Positions 1 through 8,920 of a stretch of 64,000 nt of DNA are shown here, piece after piece. Within the stretch, counting starts at the first letter, position 1, and each line of letters begins with the position of its first letter. The notes beneath the pieces are model-generated. The model ran no database searches, was not told the origin of the DNA, and saw only the letters and a list, made by a program, of their open reading frames with translations. The translations under genes were made by a program, and so were the position numbers. The DNA lies in assembly GCF_022180385.2 (NCBI RefSeq), contig NZ_BQME02000001.1:1368975-1432974 (forward strand). Direction: 5' to 3'. Source of the DNA: Paenibacillus sp. L3-i20. GTDB taxonomy: Bacteria; Bacillota; Bacilli; Paenibacillales; Paenibacillaceae.

Positions 1-1682
1 CTCTGGTCACTTCCTCCATATAGAGTAACAACGCTCTTCTTGGGAAAAGCACGTCGAATGCGCGGATCAAGCTCAATAACGACGTCACGTCTAGGTGAAG
101 CAATGAGCACTCTACCTCCCTTACTAATGACTGAATCTACAAGCGGAAATATCATCTCGGTCTTCCCTGCTCCCGTCACCGCCCATAACAAAAAGCTTCG
201 AATATCTGACCTTTCTCCAAAATGTCCCTTCCGCCCGCCAATGCGTTTGATGCCGTGAGATAAAGTGTCAAGGAGTTTGTTTGCTCCACGCCATATTCTT
301 TTTCCGTAGTGAGTTAATAAGTGAAGTTGTTGCAGAAAATGATTTGATCTAATGGGGTTATAAAATAGTTCTCGTTTCCCTTTCAAACGCTTGCATGTTT
401 GTCTCTGCACTTCTTGTTGCACATGCAAATGAACTTCCTCCGGCATTCGACAATGCTCGCCTTGAAGGGGGGCTCTAGTGCCTTTGACGCTCTCCCTTCC
501 GCCTACATTTCTATACTTAGGAGCCGTTTCGACAAATTGCAGAGCTACAGCCGCAGCAAATTGCTGCGCAGGGCTAAGCCCCCACTTTCCCAATCTTTCA
601 TTAATCGAGGCGTTGTATCCACTTAGATCGCCTTTTGCACTTATCCCGTTCATTGTGTGCTCACTATTGTGCAGCCCTCTAATCAAGAGCTCGCATTCCC
701 GGCTTCTCCCCATCGTCAAGCATGCCTCGCAATACGCACACATCCGCCCGCACGACGCACAGCGCGTGCGCCGCATATGCTCCTCCCCGCTGCCGCACCG
801 CAGGCAGCGCAAAGTGCCCGGTCGCCCGCCCCAATCGGCGGCGACCGATCCGCTAAGGCACACATGCCCGAGCAGCGATGCGAGCTGGATTACTCCGTTC
901 CAGCTCTCCTTGGTATCGGGCACAGTTGCGCCCTCAAGCAGGGCGCGCGCTTCGCCGCTTAGCAGCGCACGTCCCTGCAATAGGCCAGCAGCAAGCTTCG
1001 CCTTTGCCGCAAGCAACCCCAGGCGCTCCGCGTCACCAACTGCTTCGCTCCCATATCCTATCGTCCCAATCGGTCTGCTAATATACGTCTCGCTATCATA
1101 CTTCCCTCCCTCATATGTTCTACTCATACCAGCCTTACTATCACATCTCCCTCCCTCATAAGGTCTACCCATGTTAATATCGCTTTCCACGATCCTTATA
1201 CCCTCTACTGTCCATAATTCGGTTAGATGAAGCAAATTATCAACCTTGGTATTATCTCTCCCCCTCTGTTCTTCAAAATGTGATCGAGGTCTTTGCGACT
1301 TATTAGAAGTCAGTTGCTTCCCTCCTTGACGAAAGCTATTTTTCACCTCTTTCTCCTTACACTGTTCGATCATTACCGACAGTTCCATTAGTTTCATTTC
1401 AACCTCTTGACGCTTTACTCCATTACCCTCAAGATCGCAATTATTCATCACTCGGTTTACACTTATTCTTTTCTGATTTTCATTTTGTTTCTTACTATTC
1501 CACTGCTCTATAATCCAGCATGCCTGCCCAAGAGGGAACAGCTCGCCCCACAGCAATCCAATCTCTGCATTTGCAACGCTACTCCCCCCACCAAACCAAT
1601 ATAAATAATCTACAGATGGTTCAATAGTCATTACTGCTCTCCACTGTTTATTATGTTTGATCAGATAAACGTGTGCTTTCAC
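1..1682 (-). CDS. comFA: ComFA-like competence DNA helicase, partial (3' end outside window)
   Basis: This is the N-terminal part of a late-competence ComFA-type helicase, thought to drive uptake of transforming DNA. The reading frame is open from 1682 to the window edge. It holds a Cys-rich zinc-binding segment (CLRCG, CASC, CAYC, around 690-830), then the Walker A region WAVTGAGKTEM near 150-180, and then the family motif LYGGSD at the edge. The start is taken as GTG at 1682 because GAGGTG lies 8 nt upstream; an in-frame ATG at 1631 has no such site. About 250 residues precede the zinc-binding segment, far more than in Bacillus subtilis ComFA. That extension contains an imperfect internal duplication (YEGGRCDS / YEGGKYDSE, about 1080-1170). 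A GC-rich stretch covers roughly 690-1060. The family call is firm; the role is inferred from the family. Confidence 0.85.
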   Translation of the reverse strand, partial: MKAHVYLIKHNKQWRAVMTIEPSVDYLYWFGGGSSVANAEIGLLWGELFPLGQACWIIEQWNSKKQNENQKRISVNRVMNNCDLEGNGVKRQEVEMKLMELSVMIEQCKEKEVKNSFRQGGKQLTSNKSQRPRSHFEEQRGRDNTKVDNLLHLTELWTVEGIRIVESDINMGRPYEGGRCDSKAGMSRTYEGGKYDSETYISRPIGTIGYGSEAVGDAERLGLLAAKAKLAAGLLQGRALLSGEARALLEGATVPDTKESWNGVIQLASLLGHVCLSGSVAADWGGRPGTLRCLRCGSGEEHMRRTRCASCGRMCAYCEACLTMGRSRECELLIRGLHNSEHTMNGISAKGDLSGYNASINERLGKWGLSPAQQFAAAVALQFVETAPKYRNVGGRESVKGTRAPLQGEHCRMPEEVHLHVQQEVQRQTCKRLKGKRELFYNPIRSNHFLQQLHLLTHYGKRIWRGANKLLDTLSHGIKRIGGRKGHFGERSDIRSFLLWAVTGAGKTEMIFPLVDSVISKGGRVLIASPRRDVVIELDPRIRRAFPKKSVVTLYGGSDQ

Positions 1683-1710
1683 CCTCTTTACACCTCATCC
1701 CAACTTAAAA

Positions 1711-1760
1711 TAAAAAAGCGCACTCGACGATGCCAAAAGACGGCAAAATCGAGTGCGCTT
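1711..1760 (-). terminator. Intrinsic terminator after the 1794-2267 gene
   Basis: A perfect 12-bp stem (1716-1727 with 1749-1760) encloses a 21-nt loop. On the minus strand it is followed by a T-rich tail (TTTTTATTTTA). It separates the small membrane protein gene from comFA. Confidence 0.8.
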
Positions 1761-1793
1761 CACTCTTTGTTCTTATATGGTTCAAATTATAGG

Positions 1794-2267
1794 CTAAAAT
1801 GGAATTTTCGACAAGTCGTCAGGGTTTTGCAAATCTACAAGGATAGCATGCTCTGCTTCCGAAACAATCCCTTCGGCCTGCAACAACCATAACATTTGAT
1901 GGGCAACACTATCCAATTGTGAGCGCTTTCCGCTATGCGTTTTCAAATTATTATCCGTATGCTCTTGATGTACATGAATTTGCACATCTTTACCGCTTCT
2001 CCTCCAGCGTTCCACGATTGCCTTCGTTTCCTCCGTTACACCATGATCGACCACTGTCAGCCGAATATCCCTGCCAATCAAGCTAGAGAAGGAAAACAAT
2101 GATCTTAAATACCATTCCATATTTTTTTGTCCTTTATCCGCTATCAGCACATAATGATTGCTCGCGCGTCTACGCCCCCGATAGGTCCAGAAAGCCAGAT
2201 GCACCAACAATGCTGCCAGTAAATAACAACCAGCGATCAGCAGCAGAAGTTCAAACATGTCGGCCAC
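1794..2267 (-). CDS. Membrane-anchored protein of unknown function
   Basis: The product has 157 residues. One hydrophobic segment at about residues 5-28 is followed by a basic RGRRR patch, so the rest is probably cytoplasmic. The soluble part is charged and has no motif I recognise. ATG at 2267 is preceded by GAGGTGG at a suitable distance. A TATAAT-like -10 box on the minus strand (2331-2336) could belong to its promoter, but no convincing -35 is visible. The gene ends at its own terminator before comFA. I cannot assign a function; the ORF is credible because of its start site, terminator and composition. Confidence 0.7.
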   Translation of the reverse strand: MADMFELLLLIAGCYLLAALLVHLAFWTYRGRRRASNHYVLIADKGQKNMEWYLRSLFSFSSLIGRDIRLTVVDHGVTEETKAIVERWRRSGKDVQIHVHQEHTDNNLKTHSGKRSQLDSVAHQMLWLLQAEGIVSEAEHAILVDLQNPDDLSKIPF

Positions 2268-2522
2268 CTCCTCTTTGGAACACTATATGCCGTTTCCTGC
2301 CTATCGGTTACGGTATTCGAGGACAAGGCGATTATAATGTACTTATTTCTTATGAATCGACAAAAATACACTCTTGATGAAACACCAATATGTGCTATCA
2401 TTTTTGTACGTCTTCAAACATATATACATTATGATGGTCTACATATTCTAAGAAAGGGTGAACCCTTTAATTTCATGCTAGTTTAAAGTCTCTAAAACAT
2501 TAAATAAGAGGAGAGTGAATTG

Positions 2523-3968
2523 ATGAAGAAAGTTAAAGTTCAAATGATCTACCTTTTAGTCTTAGTACTAATATTAACTTTCCCTCTGAGCTCGCTAGTT
2601 TTTGCGGAAGGACAACAAGTGGAGACTCATGCTGTAGATACAACCATCACAACTTCAGTATGTAAACAATACTCTAAGCTATGGGGTAAAGTGATTCCCC
2701 AAGAAGAGGGCGTTCCATTCATTAAGGTCAATAGTAATGGTACCGCAACTGCGAAATTCAAAACAACGGAAGATTGTGTAGAGGTATCTTTTTCTGTTTA
2801 TTCTTTTAAGGTAACACCTAAGCCCTACGAAGATCAAAAGCATATCAACAGCTCATCTCAGAAATTCGATAAAGCAGGCAATTACGAACTTGAAATTGAC
2901 ATTCCAGGCTGTGGACTTAGCCAAATTGATTTGTATGCAGGGCCTATTCAAATTAATCTGAAACCTGAAATTGGACACGACCATGCCACATTGGTCAAAT
3001 ACTTATTAGTCTATGGAAGCGCCTGCCCTATTGAGACGCCAACACCGACACCTACTGAGACATCGACACCAACACCTTCAACATCTAACGAGCCTACACC
3101 AACGACTTCTACCGTACCTACACCAACGACTTCTACCGTGCCGACACCAACGACTTCTACCGTACCTACACCAACGACTTCTACCGTACCTACACCAACG
3201 ACTTCTACTGTGCCGACACCAACGACTTCTACCGTACCTACACCAACGACTTCTACTGTACCTACACCAACGACTTCTACTGTACCTACACCAACGACTT
3301 CTACTGTGCCGACACCAACGACTTCTACCGTACCTACACCAACGACTTCTACTGTACCTACACCAACGACTTCTACTGTACCTACACCAACGACTTCTAC
3401 TGTGCCGACACCAACGACTTCTACCGTACCTACACCAACGACTTCTACTGTACCTACACCAACGACTTCTACTGTACCTACACCAACGACTTCTACTGTG
3501 CCGACACCAACGACTTCTACCGTACCTACACCAACGACTACTAGTGACCCAACACCATCGACTACTAGTGACCCAACACCGTCGACTTCTAGTAATCCTA
3601 CACCAGTAGCTTCTACTGCACCTACACCATCGACTATACCAACAATTACTCCGCTGTCAGATGTTCCGGTAGCAGAACCACCACCATCTCTTGAACCATC
3701 TATTGAACCATCTTTTGAACCATCTCTAGAACCGTCTCCTTTGCCAAGTCCTTCTGAAGCCCCTCTCATTGAAGTGGAAGAAGAAGAGATTCCAAAGGGA
3801 GTCGAAAATGAAGTCATTGTCGACGAGACAACTGAAGAACATAACCCGCCTGTCGATACCCTTCCAAAGACTGGTCAATCAAGCGCGACCCCTTATTACT
3901 TATTAGGATCATTTATTACCTTAACAGGCTTAGTCTCACTTAAAAAACGTCGCCGTAGTGACAGTTAA
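2523..3968 (+). CDS. LPXTG wall-anchored protein with a long PTPTTSTV repeat stalk
   Basis: This is a secreted, sortase-anchored surface protein. It has a signal peptide (residues 1-29), a globular N-terminal domain of about 130 residues with four cysteines (SVCK, DCVE, PGCG, SACP), a Thr/Pro/Ser stalk of 18 exact PTPTTSTV copies plus diverged copies, a Pro/Glu segment, and a C-terminal sorting signal with LPKTG at 447-451, a hydrophobic stretch and KKRRR. ATG at 2523 is preferred because AGGAGAG ends 7 nt upstream; a TTG one codon earlier is too close. Such stalks usually span the wall and are often glycosylated, which is known for similar proteins but not shown here. No sortase gene lies in the window. 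The N-terminal domain is not recognised. A bidirectional terminator follows. Confidence 0.9.
   Translation: MKKVKVQMIYLLVLVLILTFPLSSLVFAEGQQVETHAVDTTITTSVCKQYSKLWGKVIPQEEGVPFIKVNSNGTATAKFKTTEDCVEVSFSVYSFKVTPKPYEDQKHINSSSQKFDKAGNYELEIDIPGCGLSQIDLYAGPIQINLKPEIGHDHATLVKYLLVYGSACPIETPTPTPTETSTPTPSTSNEPTPTTSTVPTPTTSTVPTPTTSTVPTPTTSTVPTPTTSTVPTPTTSTVPTPTTSTVPTPTTSTVPTPTTSTVPTPTTSTVPTPTTSTVPTPTTSTVPTPTTSTVPTPTTSTVPTPTTSTVPTPTTSTVPTPTTSTVPTPTTSTVPTPTTTSDPTPSTTSDPTPSTSSNPTPVASTAPTPSTIPTITPLSDVPVAEPPPSLEPSIEPSFEPSLEPSPLPSPSEAPLIEVEEEEIPKGVENEVIVDETTEEHNPPVDTLPKTGQSSATPYYLLGSFITLTGLVSLKKRRRSDS
3093..3524 (+). repeat. 24-bp tandem repeat, 18 copies (PTPTTSTV)
   Basis: There are eighteen in-frame 24-bp units, differing only at three silent positions (cct/ccg, acc/act, gta/gtg). 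From 3213 the variants recur as a 4-unit, 96-bp higher-order block, seen three times (3213-3308, 3309-3404, 3405-3500). More diverged PTPxTxxx units continue to about 3640. Confidence 0.97.
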
Positions 3969-3998
3969 TGAACAGTAACAACATCCTATACAAATGAA

Positions 3999-4041
3999 TA
4001 GAGGCTGCCGCTAAGTCTAAATGACTTAGCGGCAGCCTCTA
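3999..4041. terminator. Bidirectional intrinsic terminator
   Basis: A perfect 19-bp stem (3999-4017 with 4023-4041) encloses a 5-nt loop between the convergent LPXTG gene and degU. T-rich DNA follows on the plus strand (ctattttcg). It probably serves both genes. Confidence 0.85.
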
Positions 4042-4063
4042 CTATTTTCGATAGCACTATCAT

Positions 4064-4792
4064 TTATAAGGTTACCCAACCGAACTTTATGGAGCTAATA
4101 ACAGCCTGTGTCCGATCGTCAACCTCCATCTTCTGCAAAATACTGCTTACATGGTTTTTAACGGTTTTTTCGCTAATGAACAAATACTCACCAATCATTT
4201 TGTTGCTTTTACCTTCAGCCATCAACCTCAATACCTCTGCTTCACGCCGAGTAAGTGGACTTTCATTTGTTGCAATATACTTTACACCAGGCTCCTTCGT
4301 TGCTGCTGCACCTGATGTAACACCCATCTCATCGAGATAGGTCATACGACGCAGTTGGTTAATCAACTTGCCAGTCACCTTTGGATGTATATATGAATGT
4401 CCTTGATGTACGGAACGAATTGCATTAATGAGAGATTCCGCTTCCATATCCTTGAGCAAATAGCCGGTTGCTCCTTTACGGAGTGTCTCAAACACATAGC
4501 TCTCGTCATCATGAATGGATAAGATAATGACCTTTACATCAGGGAACATACCCTTCAGTCGCTCTGTCGTAACAACGCCAGTCTCTATCGGCATATTAAT
4601 ATCCATCAACACGATCTCCGGCATCGTATGGTTACAGAACTCAAGCACTTGAATGCCGTCTCCACATTCCCCGATCACTTCGATATCATTTTCCATATTT
4701 AGAATGCGCTTTAACCCTTCACGGAAAAGCTGGTGGTCGTCAGCCAAAAGAATTTTTATTTTCCCTGAAGCGCTAGCCGATATCTGGTTCAT
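4064..4792 (-). CDS. degU: DegU-type response regulator
   Basis: This is the DNA-binding response regulator partner of DegS. The receiver domain (residues about 12-130) has the acidic pocket LADDH and the phospho-acceptor aspartate in LMDINMP (D64). A LuxR/NarL-type helix-turn-helix follows at the C-terminus (LTRREAEVLRLMAEGKSNK). The length of 242 residues is usual for DegU. The ATG at 4792 is preferred over the one at 4801 because AGGAG lies 10 nt from the former but only about 2 nt from the latter. It overlaps the end of degS by 20 nt, indicating co-transcription. In Bacillus this pair controls exoenzymes, motility and competence; the genes it controls here are unknown. Confidence 0.95.
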   Translation of the reverse strand: MNQISASASGKIKILLADDHQLFREGLKRILNMENDIEVIGECGDGIQVLEFCNHTMPEIVLMDINMPIETGVVTTERLKGMFPDVKVIILSIHDDESYVFETLRKGATGYLLKDMEAESLINAIRSVHQGHSYIHPKVTGKLINQLRRMTYLDEMGVTSGAAATKEPGVKYIATNESPLTRREAEVLRLMAEGKSNKMIGEYLFISEKTVKNHVSSILQKMEVDDRTQAVISSIKFGWVTL

Positions 4793-5960
4793 TACTCTCA
4801 TTCTCCTTTCTTTGTTCGGAAGTCGTTGGAATGTCTATTACAATCTTCGTTCCTTGTCCTGTTTTTGAGTCTATATCCATCCTTCCTTCAATTAGCTCTA
4901 CACGTTCTCTCATACCGACTAAGCCAAAATGCGAGTGGCGACTTGTCGGCTGATCAACGGATCCAACCAGAAATCCGATACCGTTATCTTGTATCGTTAT
5001 TGAAATAATTTGAGAACTGTAACTAATCTCCAGTGATACATAGGATGCGTTTGCATGCTTGAGCACGTTCGAGAATGCTTCCTGAACCATACGATAAATT
5101 GCCGCTTCCATAGCTGATGGCATTCTAACTTCTTTACCTAGCAAGTCGAATTTAGTACGAATTCTAGACTTCTCTTCGAAGTCTTGCGCAAACTTTCGCA
5201 ATGCAGGAACAAGACCTAAATCATCAAGTGCCATTGGACGCAAGTTAAATATGATTTTACGAATCTCCTCGAGACCTGATCTTACCTGGCTCTTCAAATC
5301 AACCAGCTCATCTTGCACCAATTCAAATTGTTGCTTGATGAGCATACGCTCAGCAATCTCAGTCCGCAGCACGATATTGGCCAGTGACTGTGCTGGCCCG
5401 TCATGAATTTCCCTGGCAATGCGTTTACGCTCTTCCTCTTGTGCTAATATTATTTTCAAACCCAGAAGTTGTCTGGTCTTGGCTGATTCAATAATACGTG
5501 TTACTTGATTCAAATCACCAGATAAATACTGAAGCACAACATTAATCTGAGAATCGATCATCTCTGCACGTTCAATGGACTTTTCCACATTCCGCACACG
5601 CTTCTGAAGATCATCACGACGAGATTTTAAATAATTTTCCTTCTCGCGATAAACCATTAGATCGAGTTGAATCTGCGTCGCTTTCTCATAAGCGGATTTA
5701 ATATCCTCTTCCTTGTAACGCACAAAGTCGCGACTGACCTCAGTCAGTCGCATACGGGCGCGTCGGTATTCTTGCTCCAATTGATCAACTTTTTCGATCG
5801 TTCGGACCGTCTCTTGCAACACTTGCTCAAGCTCCTGCTCCAATGCTTCAAGCTCCGTGCGCGCCGATTCACATATTTCATAGATTTGATATTTGCTATC
5901 TTCCATGACTTGAATCGCATTAGTTATGACTCTATTTATATCGACTGTCAGGTGGTTCAC
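4773..5960 (-). CDS. degS: DegS-type sensor histidine kinase
   Basis: This is a soluble, cytoplasmic histidine kinase. Residues 1 to about 170 are the sensor region, rich in charged coiled-coil sequence. The HisKA_3 dimerisation/phosphoacceptor motif REIHDGPAQSLAN puts the phosphorylated His at about 186. A C-terminal HATPase domain has the N-box (AFSNVLKHA) and G-boxes (DNGIGF, FGLVGMRER). No membrane segment is seen, as in DegS. The start is taken as GTG 5960 because AAGGAG lies upstream and an upstream ATG (5981) has no ribosome site and sits almost at the predicted transcription start. This start also fits the usual DegS N-terminus. It is translationally coupled to degU. Confidence 0.93.
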   Translation of the reverse strand: MNHLTVDINRVITNAIQVMEDSKYQIYEICESARTELEALEQELEQVLQETVRTIEKVDQLEQEYRRARMRLTEVSRDFVRYKEEDIKSAYEKATQIQLDLMVYREKENYLKSRRDDLQKRVRNVEKSIERAEMIDSQINVVLQYLSGDLNQVTRIIESAKTRQLLGLKIILAQEEERKRIAREIHDGPAQSLANIVLRTEIAERMLIKQQFELVQDELVDLKSQVRSGLEEIRKIIFNLRPMALDDLGLVPALRKFAQDFEEKSRIRTKFDLLGKEVRMPSAMEAAIYRMVQEAFSNVLKHANASYVSLEISYSSQIISITIQDNGIGFLVGSVDQPTSRHSHFGLVGMRERVELIEGRMDIDSKTGQGTKIVIDIPTTSEQRKENESNEPDIG

Positions 5961-6001
5961 TACGTAAAGGCACTCCTTCATAAAAAAGGATACTACACTC
6001 T

Positions 6002-6031
6002 ATCATACCACACTTTTACCATATCCCGTAA
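6002..6031 (-). promoter_or_regulatory. Putative sigma-A promoter of degS-degU
   Basis: Minus-strand TTACGG (6026-6031), an 18-nt spacer and TATGAT (6002-6007) preceded by TGG give an extended -10 promoter. Predicted transcription starts about 35 nt before the GTG start of degS. Confidence 0.55.
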
Positions 6032-6034
6032 AGC

Positions 6035-8740
6035 TTAATCTATGGTAATCTTTTTCGACTTCTCTTCGTAACCCACTTCGAAACCTAGCTTTTCAGTGAA
6101 CAAACGTACTGGAATAAGTGTTCTTCCATTACGAGTAAATGGAGCTACTTCGGATGTGTATCGAACGCCATTGAGTATATATTCTTTCTTCCCGATCGTC
6201 ATCTCGATAACTTGGCTACCCCTGAGTACAGTCACTCGTCTAGTCTTATCATCATAAAGCACTTCTGAACCCATCGCTTCAGTCACAAAGCGGAGTGGAA
6301 CATATGTTGAGCCATTCTGTAAGATCGGAGCAGTATCAAGCTTCATCGGACTTCCGTTAACTGTTGCTTTAGTATTTCCAATATTCATAACAATGGAAGC
6401 TCTCGCAGGATCGCTGACTTCAGCTGTTGCACTCAACATAATATTATCGATTGCGAAGGAGCCTGCAGCTGCCTTCTGCTCACTGCCTTTATCAATTGTA
6501 ACTACGTAAATACGTTTAAGCTTGGCAGGGAAAGCAATACCCGAAGAGGCCAAATTCAGTTTGACATTTTTCCAGCCACTCCAGTTTAGTTCCTTAGCGA
6601 CATCGATCAAATGTGCCTTACCATTCGCATCTAATATTTCAGCGCGTACCCAGTTTTTACTATTGTCACTGTATACGTCCATTGTCATAGATGTTGGTGA
6701 TCCCGTAATCACTCTGCCATCAGCACCGAATACAGCATAAGCAGCTCTTGTCCCAGTACCAGCTGAGAAATCATAAGAAACTTGGAGTGCTCGTCCACTC
6801 TTCTGATCAGGAAGATCACTGACAAGCTTAACTGAGCCTTTAGTTACATTCGCTGGTGTTACTTCAGATGTAATTGCATAACGCGATACTTCGAAATCTT
6901 CAACTGATACAGCTTGTTCACCTTTTACAAATGGAATCGTCGCTCCATAACCATCATAACGGGCAATTGCATAACCAGTTGAGACACCTTCCTCTATTGA
7001 ACCAACTGTAACTACTCCATCTTTGTATGTGCCTTCGAAGCCAACAAACTCCCACGCTAACGAATTTCCAGATATATTGTATGTGTTTCCATTTTTTAAT
7101 TTCACTGTAATTGGCACGTTTAATGTTGAACCTTTCGTTAACATACCTGCAGAGTTATTGATCTTCATAGAAGCGATCGATTCTTGCCCAATTACTTCTA
7201 TGTCATATTGTGCCTTAACAGCTCCAGACGATACTGTAACTTTGGACTTGCCGATTTTGGAAGCAGTAAATACATTATCCTTGAAGCTACCGGTTTCGTC
7301 TGTACTGCTCCATTTCAGCGTGGTAGGGTCAACAGCAATAGGGTTATAGTACGTGTCATAGCCGCTTACAGTAAATTGTGCCGTTCCTCCAAGCACCATA
7401 ACGTTAGAACCGCCAACGATCATTCCTTTTAGCGCTCCCTGAGGGGCTGTCGTGAACACACCTATCCCGTTGGATACACTACGTTGCGAGCTCTCTTGCG
7501 TTCGATGAGATAGCTTTATTGAAGTACTGCCAAGTGGACGCTCTGTCATCGTTGTTGAGCCGCCACCATCAAGATTAACACCTTTATGTACGCCTAGTTG
7601 CACCATAACATCTTGCAATTCTTTCAGACTTAAACCTGTGTTGCCCCCGGCTTTTTCACTAGTGATCATATATACCTTCTTGCCGTCGGCAGAATAACCG
7701 ATTGCTGAACGGGATGTATAGGAAGAACCACTTACACCACTTATATCCCTTGAAAAGGCCGCTGCCGCTCCGTTATCAACGAGCAGCGTGTGCCCACCAA
7801 TGAGCATTTGGAACGATGAAGGATCGACCGCCGTACCTTTCGTTTTTGAGACAAGTGAATACGTTGAAGTAACTGGCTGTCCGACTTTCAAGTTGTCTTT
7901 TATAAACTTAGCTGCTTTACCATGGGCCCTGAGAATATATCCATTTTCAGGTATTGCACCTTGTATAGCTGTATCGAATGTCATTTGCTCTATGATACCA
8001 TCACGTACAAGAACTTCAGTTGGCTTCGTTGCCGAATTTTTTGGACGCTCAGCTCCACCCCAAGCACTTGTATAAATAAACATATTGTCAACATGACTGT
8101 ATGTAACGCCTTCTACTTCTGGATAATAAGTGGATTGATTTAAACCCTCGAGCTGGAACGTTGCGCCGTTCTCAGCCGTTACAACGCCTGAGAAAGAATA
8201 TGAATCAATCGTAGCCTTACGATCTTTCGTTACAGCGAAAGCGTACATTCCCTTTAGCTTCGATGGGCTTGTTACTAATGTACCGCTCGTCACTTGTGCT
8301 CCTAGTGGCGCACCCTCGTTTGTCATAACAAATACATCGCCGTTGATTCCACCAACTGCTCCGTTTTCCTTTGTCATGTTCAGAATGTTATTTCGTTGTC
8401 CGATGCTGTTACTTTTTCCACTCATTGCATTTAATGATACGTACGGATTGTTTAAATCTACTTCGATGACATGAACGTCGGTTTGTACCGATTTATTTTT
8501 CCTTGTCGTGTGCCATACATAGTCACTACGTTTAGCACCAGCTGTTATAATCGATTGCTTCTTAAGTTTCAAAATAGGTGCTGCCTGTGCATCTGCTTGT
8601 GACACTATGTATGATTGCCATTTTTCCGGCATAATCGTTGCTATTGGTTGCACAAGTAGAGCACCGCTCACTGCTATAACCACCACACGTCTCCCTAGTC
8701 TTCTCTTCTGCAAACCTCTGATGTTAGTAACCTTGTGCAT
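6035..8740 (-). CDS. Exported phosphodiester glycosidase (NAGPA) domain protein
   Basis: The product has 901 residues. An atypically long signal/anchor region (about 1-53, hydrophobic VVVIAVSGALLV) is followed by a NAGPA-type domain at about 130-420, marked by IGYSADGKKVYMI and the family motif GVNLDGGGSTTM. Then come Ig-like and beta-sandwich regions (about 420-780). The end is a tandem copper-amine-oxidase-N-like (stalk) domain, with YVPLRFVTEAMG and LIPVRLFTEKLG. NAGPA domains cleave sugar-phosphodiester bonds, so wall or teichoic polymers are plausible substrates; that is inference. ATG 8740 has GGGAGAG about 12 nt upstream, a long spacing. It lies directly upstream of degS but has a separate promoter. 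Confidence 0.87.
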   Translation of the reverse strand: MHKVTNIRGLQKRRLGRRVVVIAVSGALLVQPIATIMPEKWQSYIVSQADAQAAPILKLKKQSIITAGAKRSDYVWHTTRKNKSVQTDVHVIEVDLNNPYVSLNAMSGKSNSIGQRNNILNMTKENGAVGGINGDVFVMTNEGAPLGAQVTSGTLVTSPSKLKGMYAFAVTKDRKATIDSYSFSGVVTAENGATFQLEGLNQSTYYPEVEGVTYSHVDNMFIYTSAWGGAERPKNSATKPTEVLVRDGIIEQMTFDTAIQGAIPENGYILRAHGKAAKFIKDNLKVGQPVTSTYSLVSKTKGTAVDPSSFQMLIGGHTLLVDNGAAAAFSRDISGVSGSSYTSRSAIGYSADGKKVYMITSEKAGGNTGLSLKELQDVMVQLGVHKGVNLDGGGSTTMTERPLGSTSIKLSHRTQESSQRSVSNGIGVFTTAPQGALKGMIVGGSNVMVLGGTAQFTVSGYDTYYNPIAVDPTTLKWSSTDETGSFKDNVFTASKIGKSKVTVSSGAVKAQYDIEVIGQESIASMKINNSAGMLTKGSTLNVPITVKLKNGNTYNISGNSLAWEFVGFEGTYKDGVVTVGSIEEGVSTGYAIARYDGYGATIPFVKGEQAVSVEDFEVSRYAITSEVTPANVTKGSVKLVSDLPDQKSGRALQVSYDFSAGTGTRAAYAVFGADGRVITGSPTSMTMDVYSDNSKNWVRAEILDANGKAHLIDVAKELNWSGWKNVKLNLASSGIAFPAKLKRIYVVTIDKGSEQKAAAGSFAIDNIMLSATAEVSDPARASIVMNIGNTKATVNGSPMKLDTAPILQNGSTYVPLRFVTEAMGSEVLYDDKTRRVTVLRGSQVIEMTIGKKEYILNGVRYTSEVAPFTRNGRTLIPVRLFTEKLGFEVGYEEKSKKITID

Positions 8741-8861
8741 TATTTTTGCAACTCTCCCATCTCTATGTATCTACCTATTATAGACTACTAGAGTAAAGGA
8801 AAAGTTACGTTAATAAAAGACTACTATCACAATTTAATTTTTGAAATATTTTTCCTATACG

Positions 8862-8908
8862 AAAAAAGAACTATCCCACTTGCTCTTGGATGAGCAAATG
8901 AGATAGTT
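8862..8908 (-). terminator. Intrinsic terminator of the Ig-like/SLH gene
   Basis: A 17-bp stem with wobble pairs (8869-8885 with 8892-8908) and a 6-nt loop is followed on the minus strand by CTTTTTTC. Confidence 0.8.
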
Positions 8909-8920
8909 TTCCTTCTGCAA

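Noticed and set aside
478..1161. Plus-strand frame of 227 codons
   Set aside because: It is antisense to comFA, whose minus-strand frame has zinc-binding and Walker A motifs.
3093..3524. CRISPR-like regular repeats
   Set aside because: The units abut with no unique spacers and encode a perfect amino-acid repeat.
3011..3817. Long open frame antisense to the LPXTG gene (268 codons)
   Set aside because: It is open only because the 24-bp repeat is a multiple of three and has no stop in that frame; it has no ribosome site, and the sense gene has a signal peptide and sorting signal.
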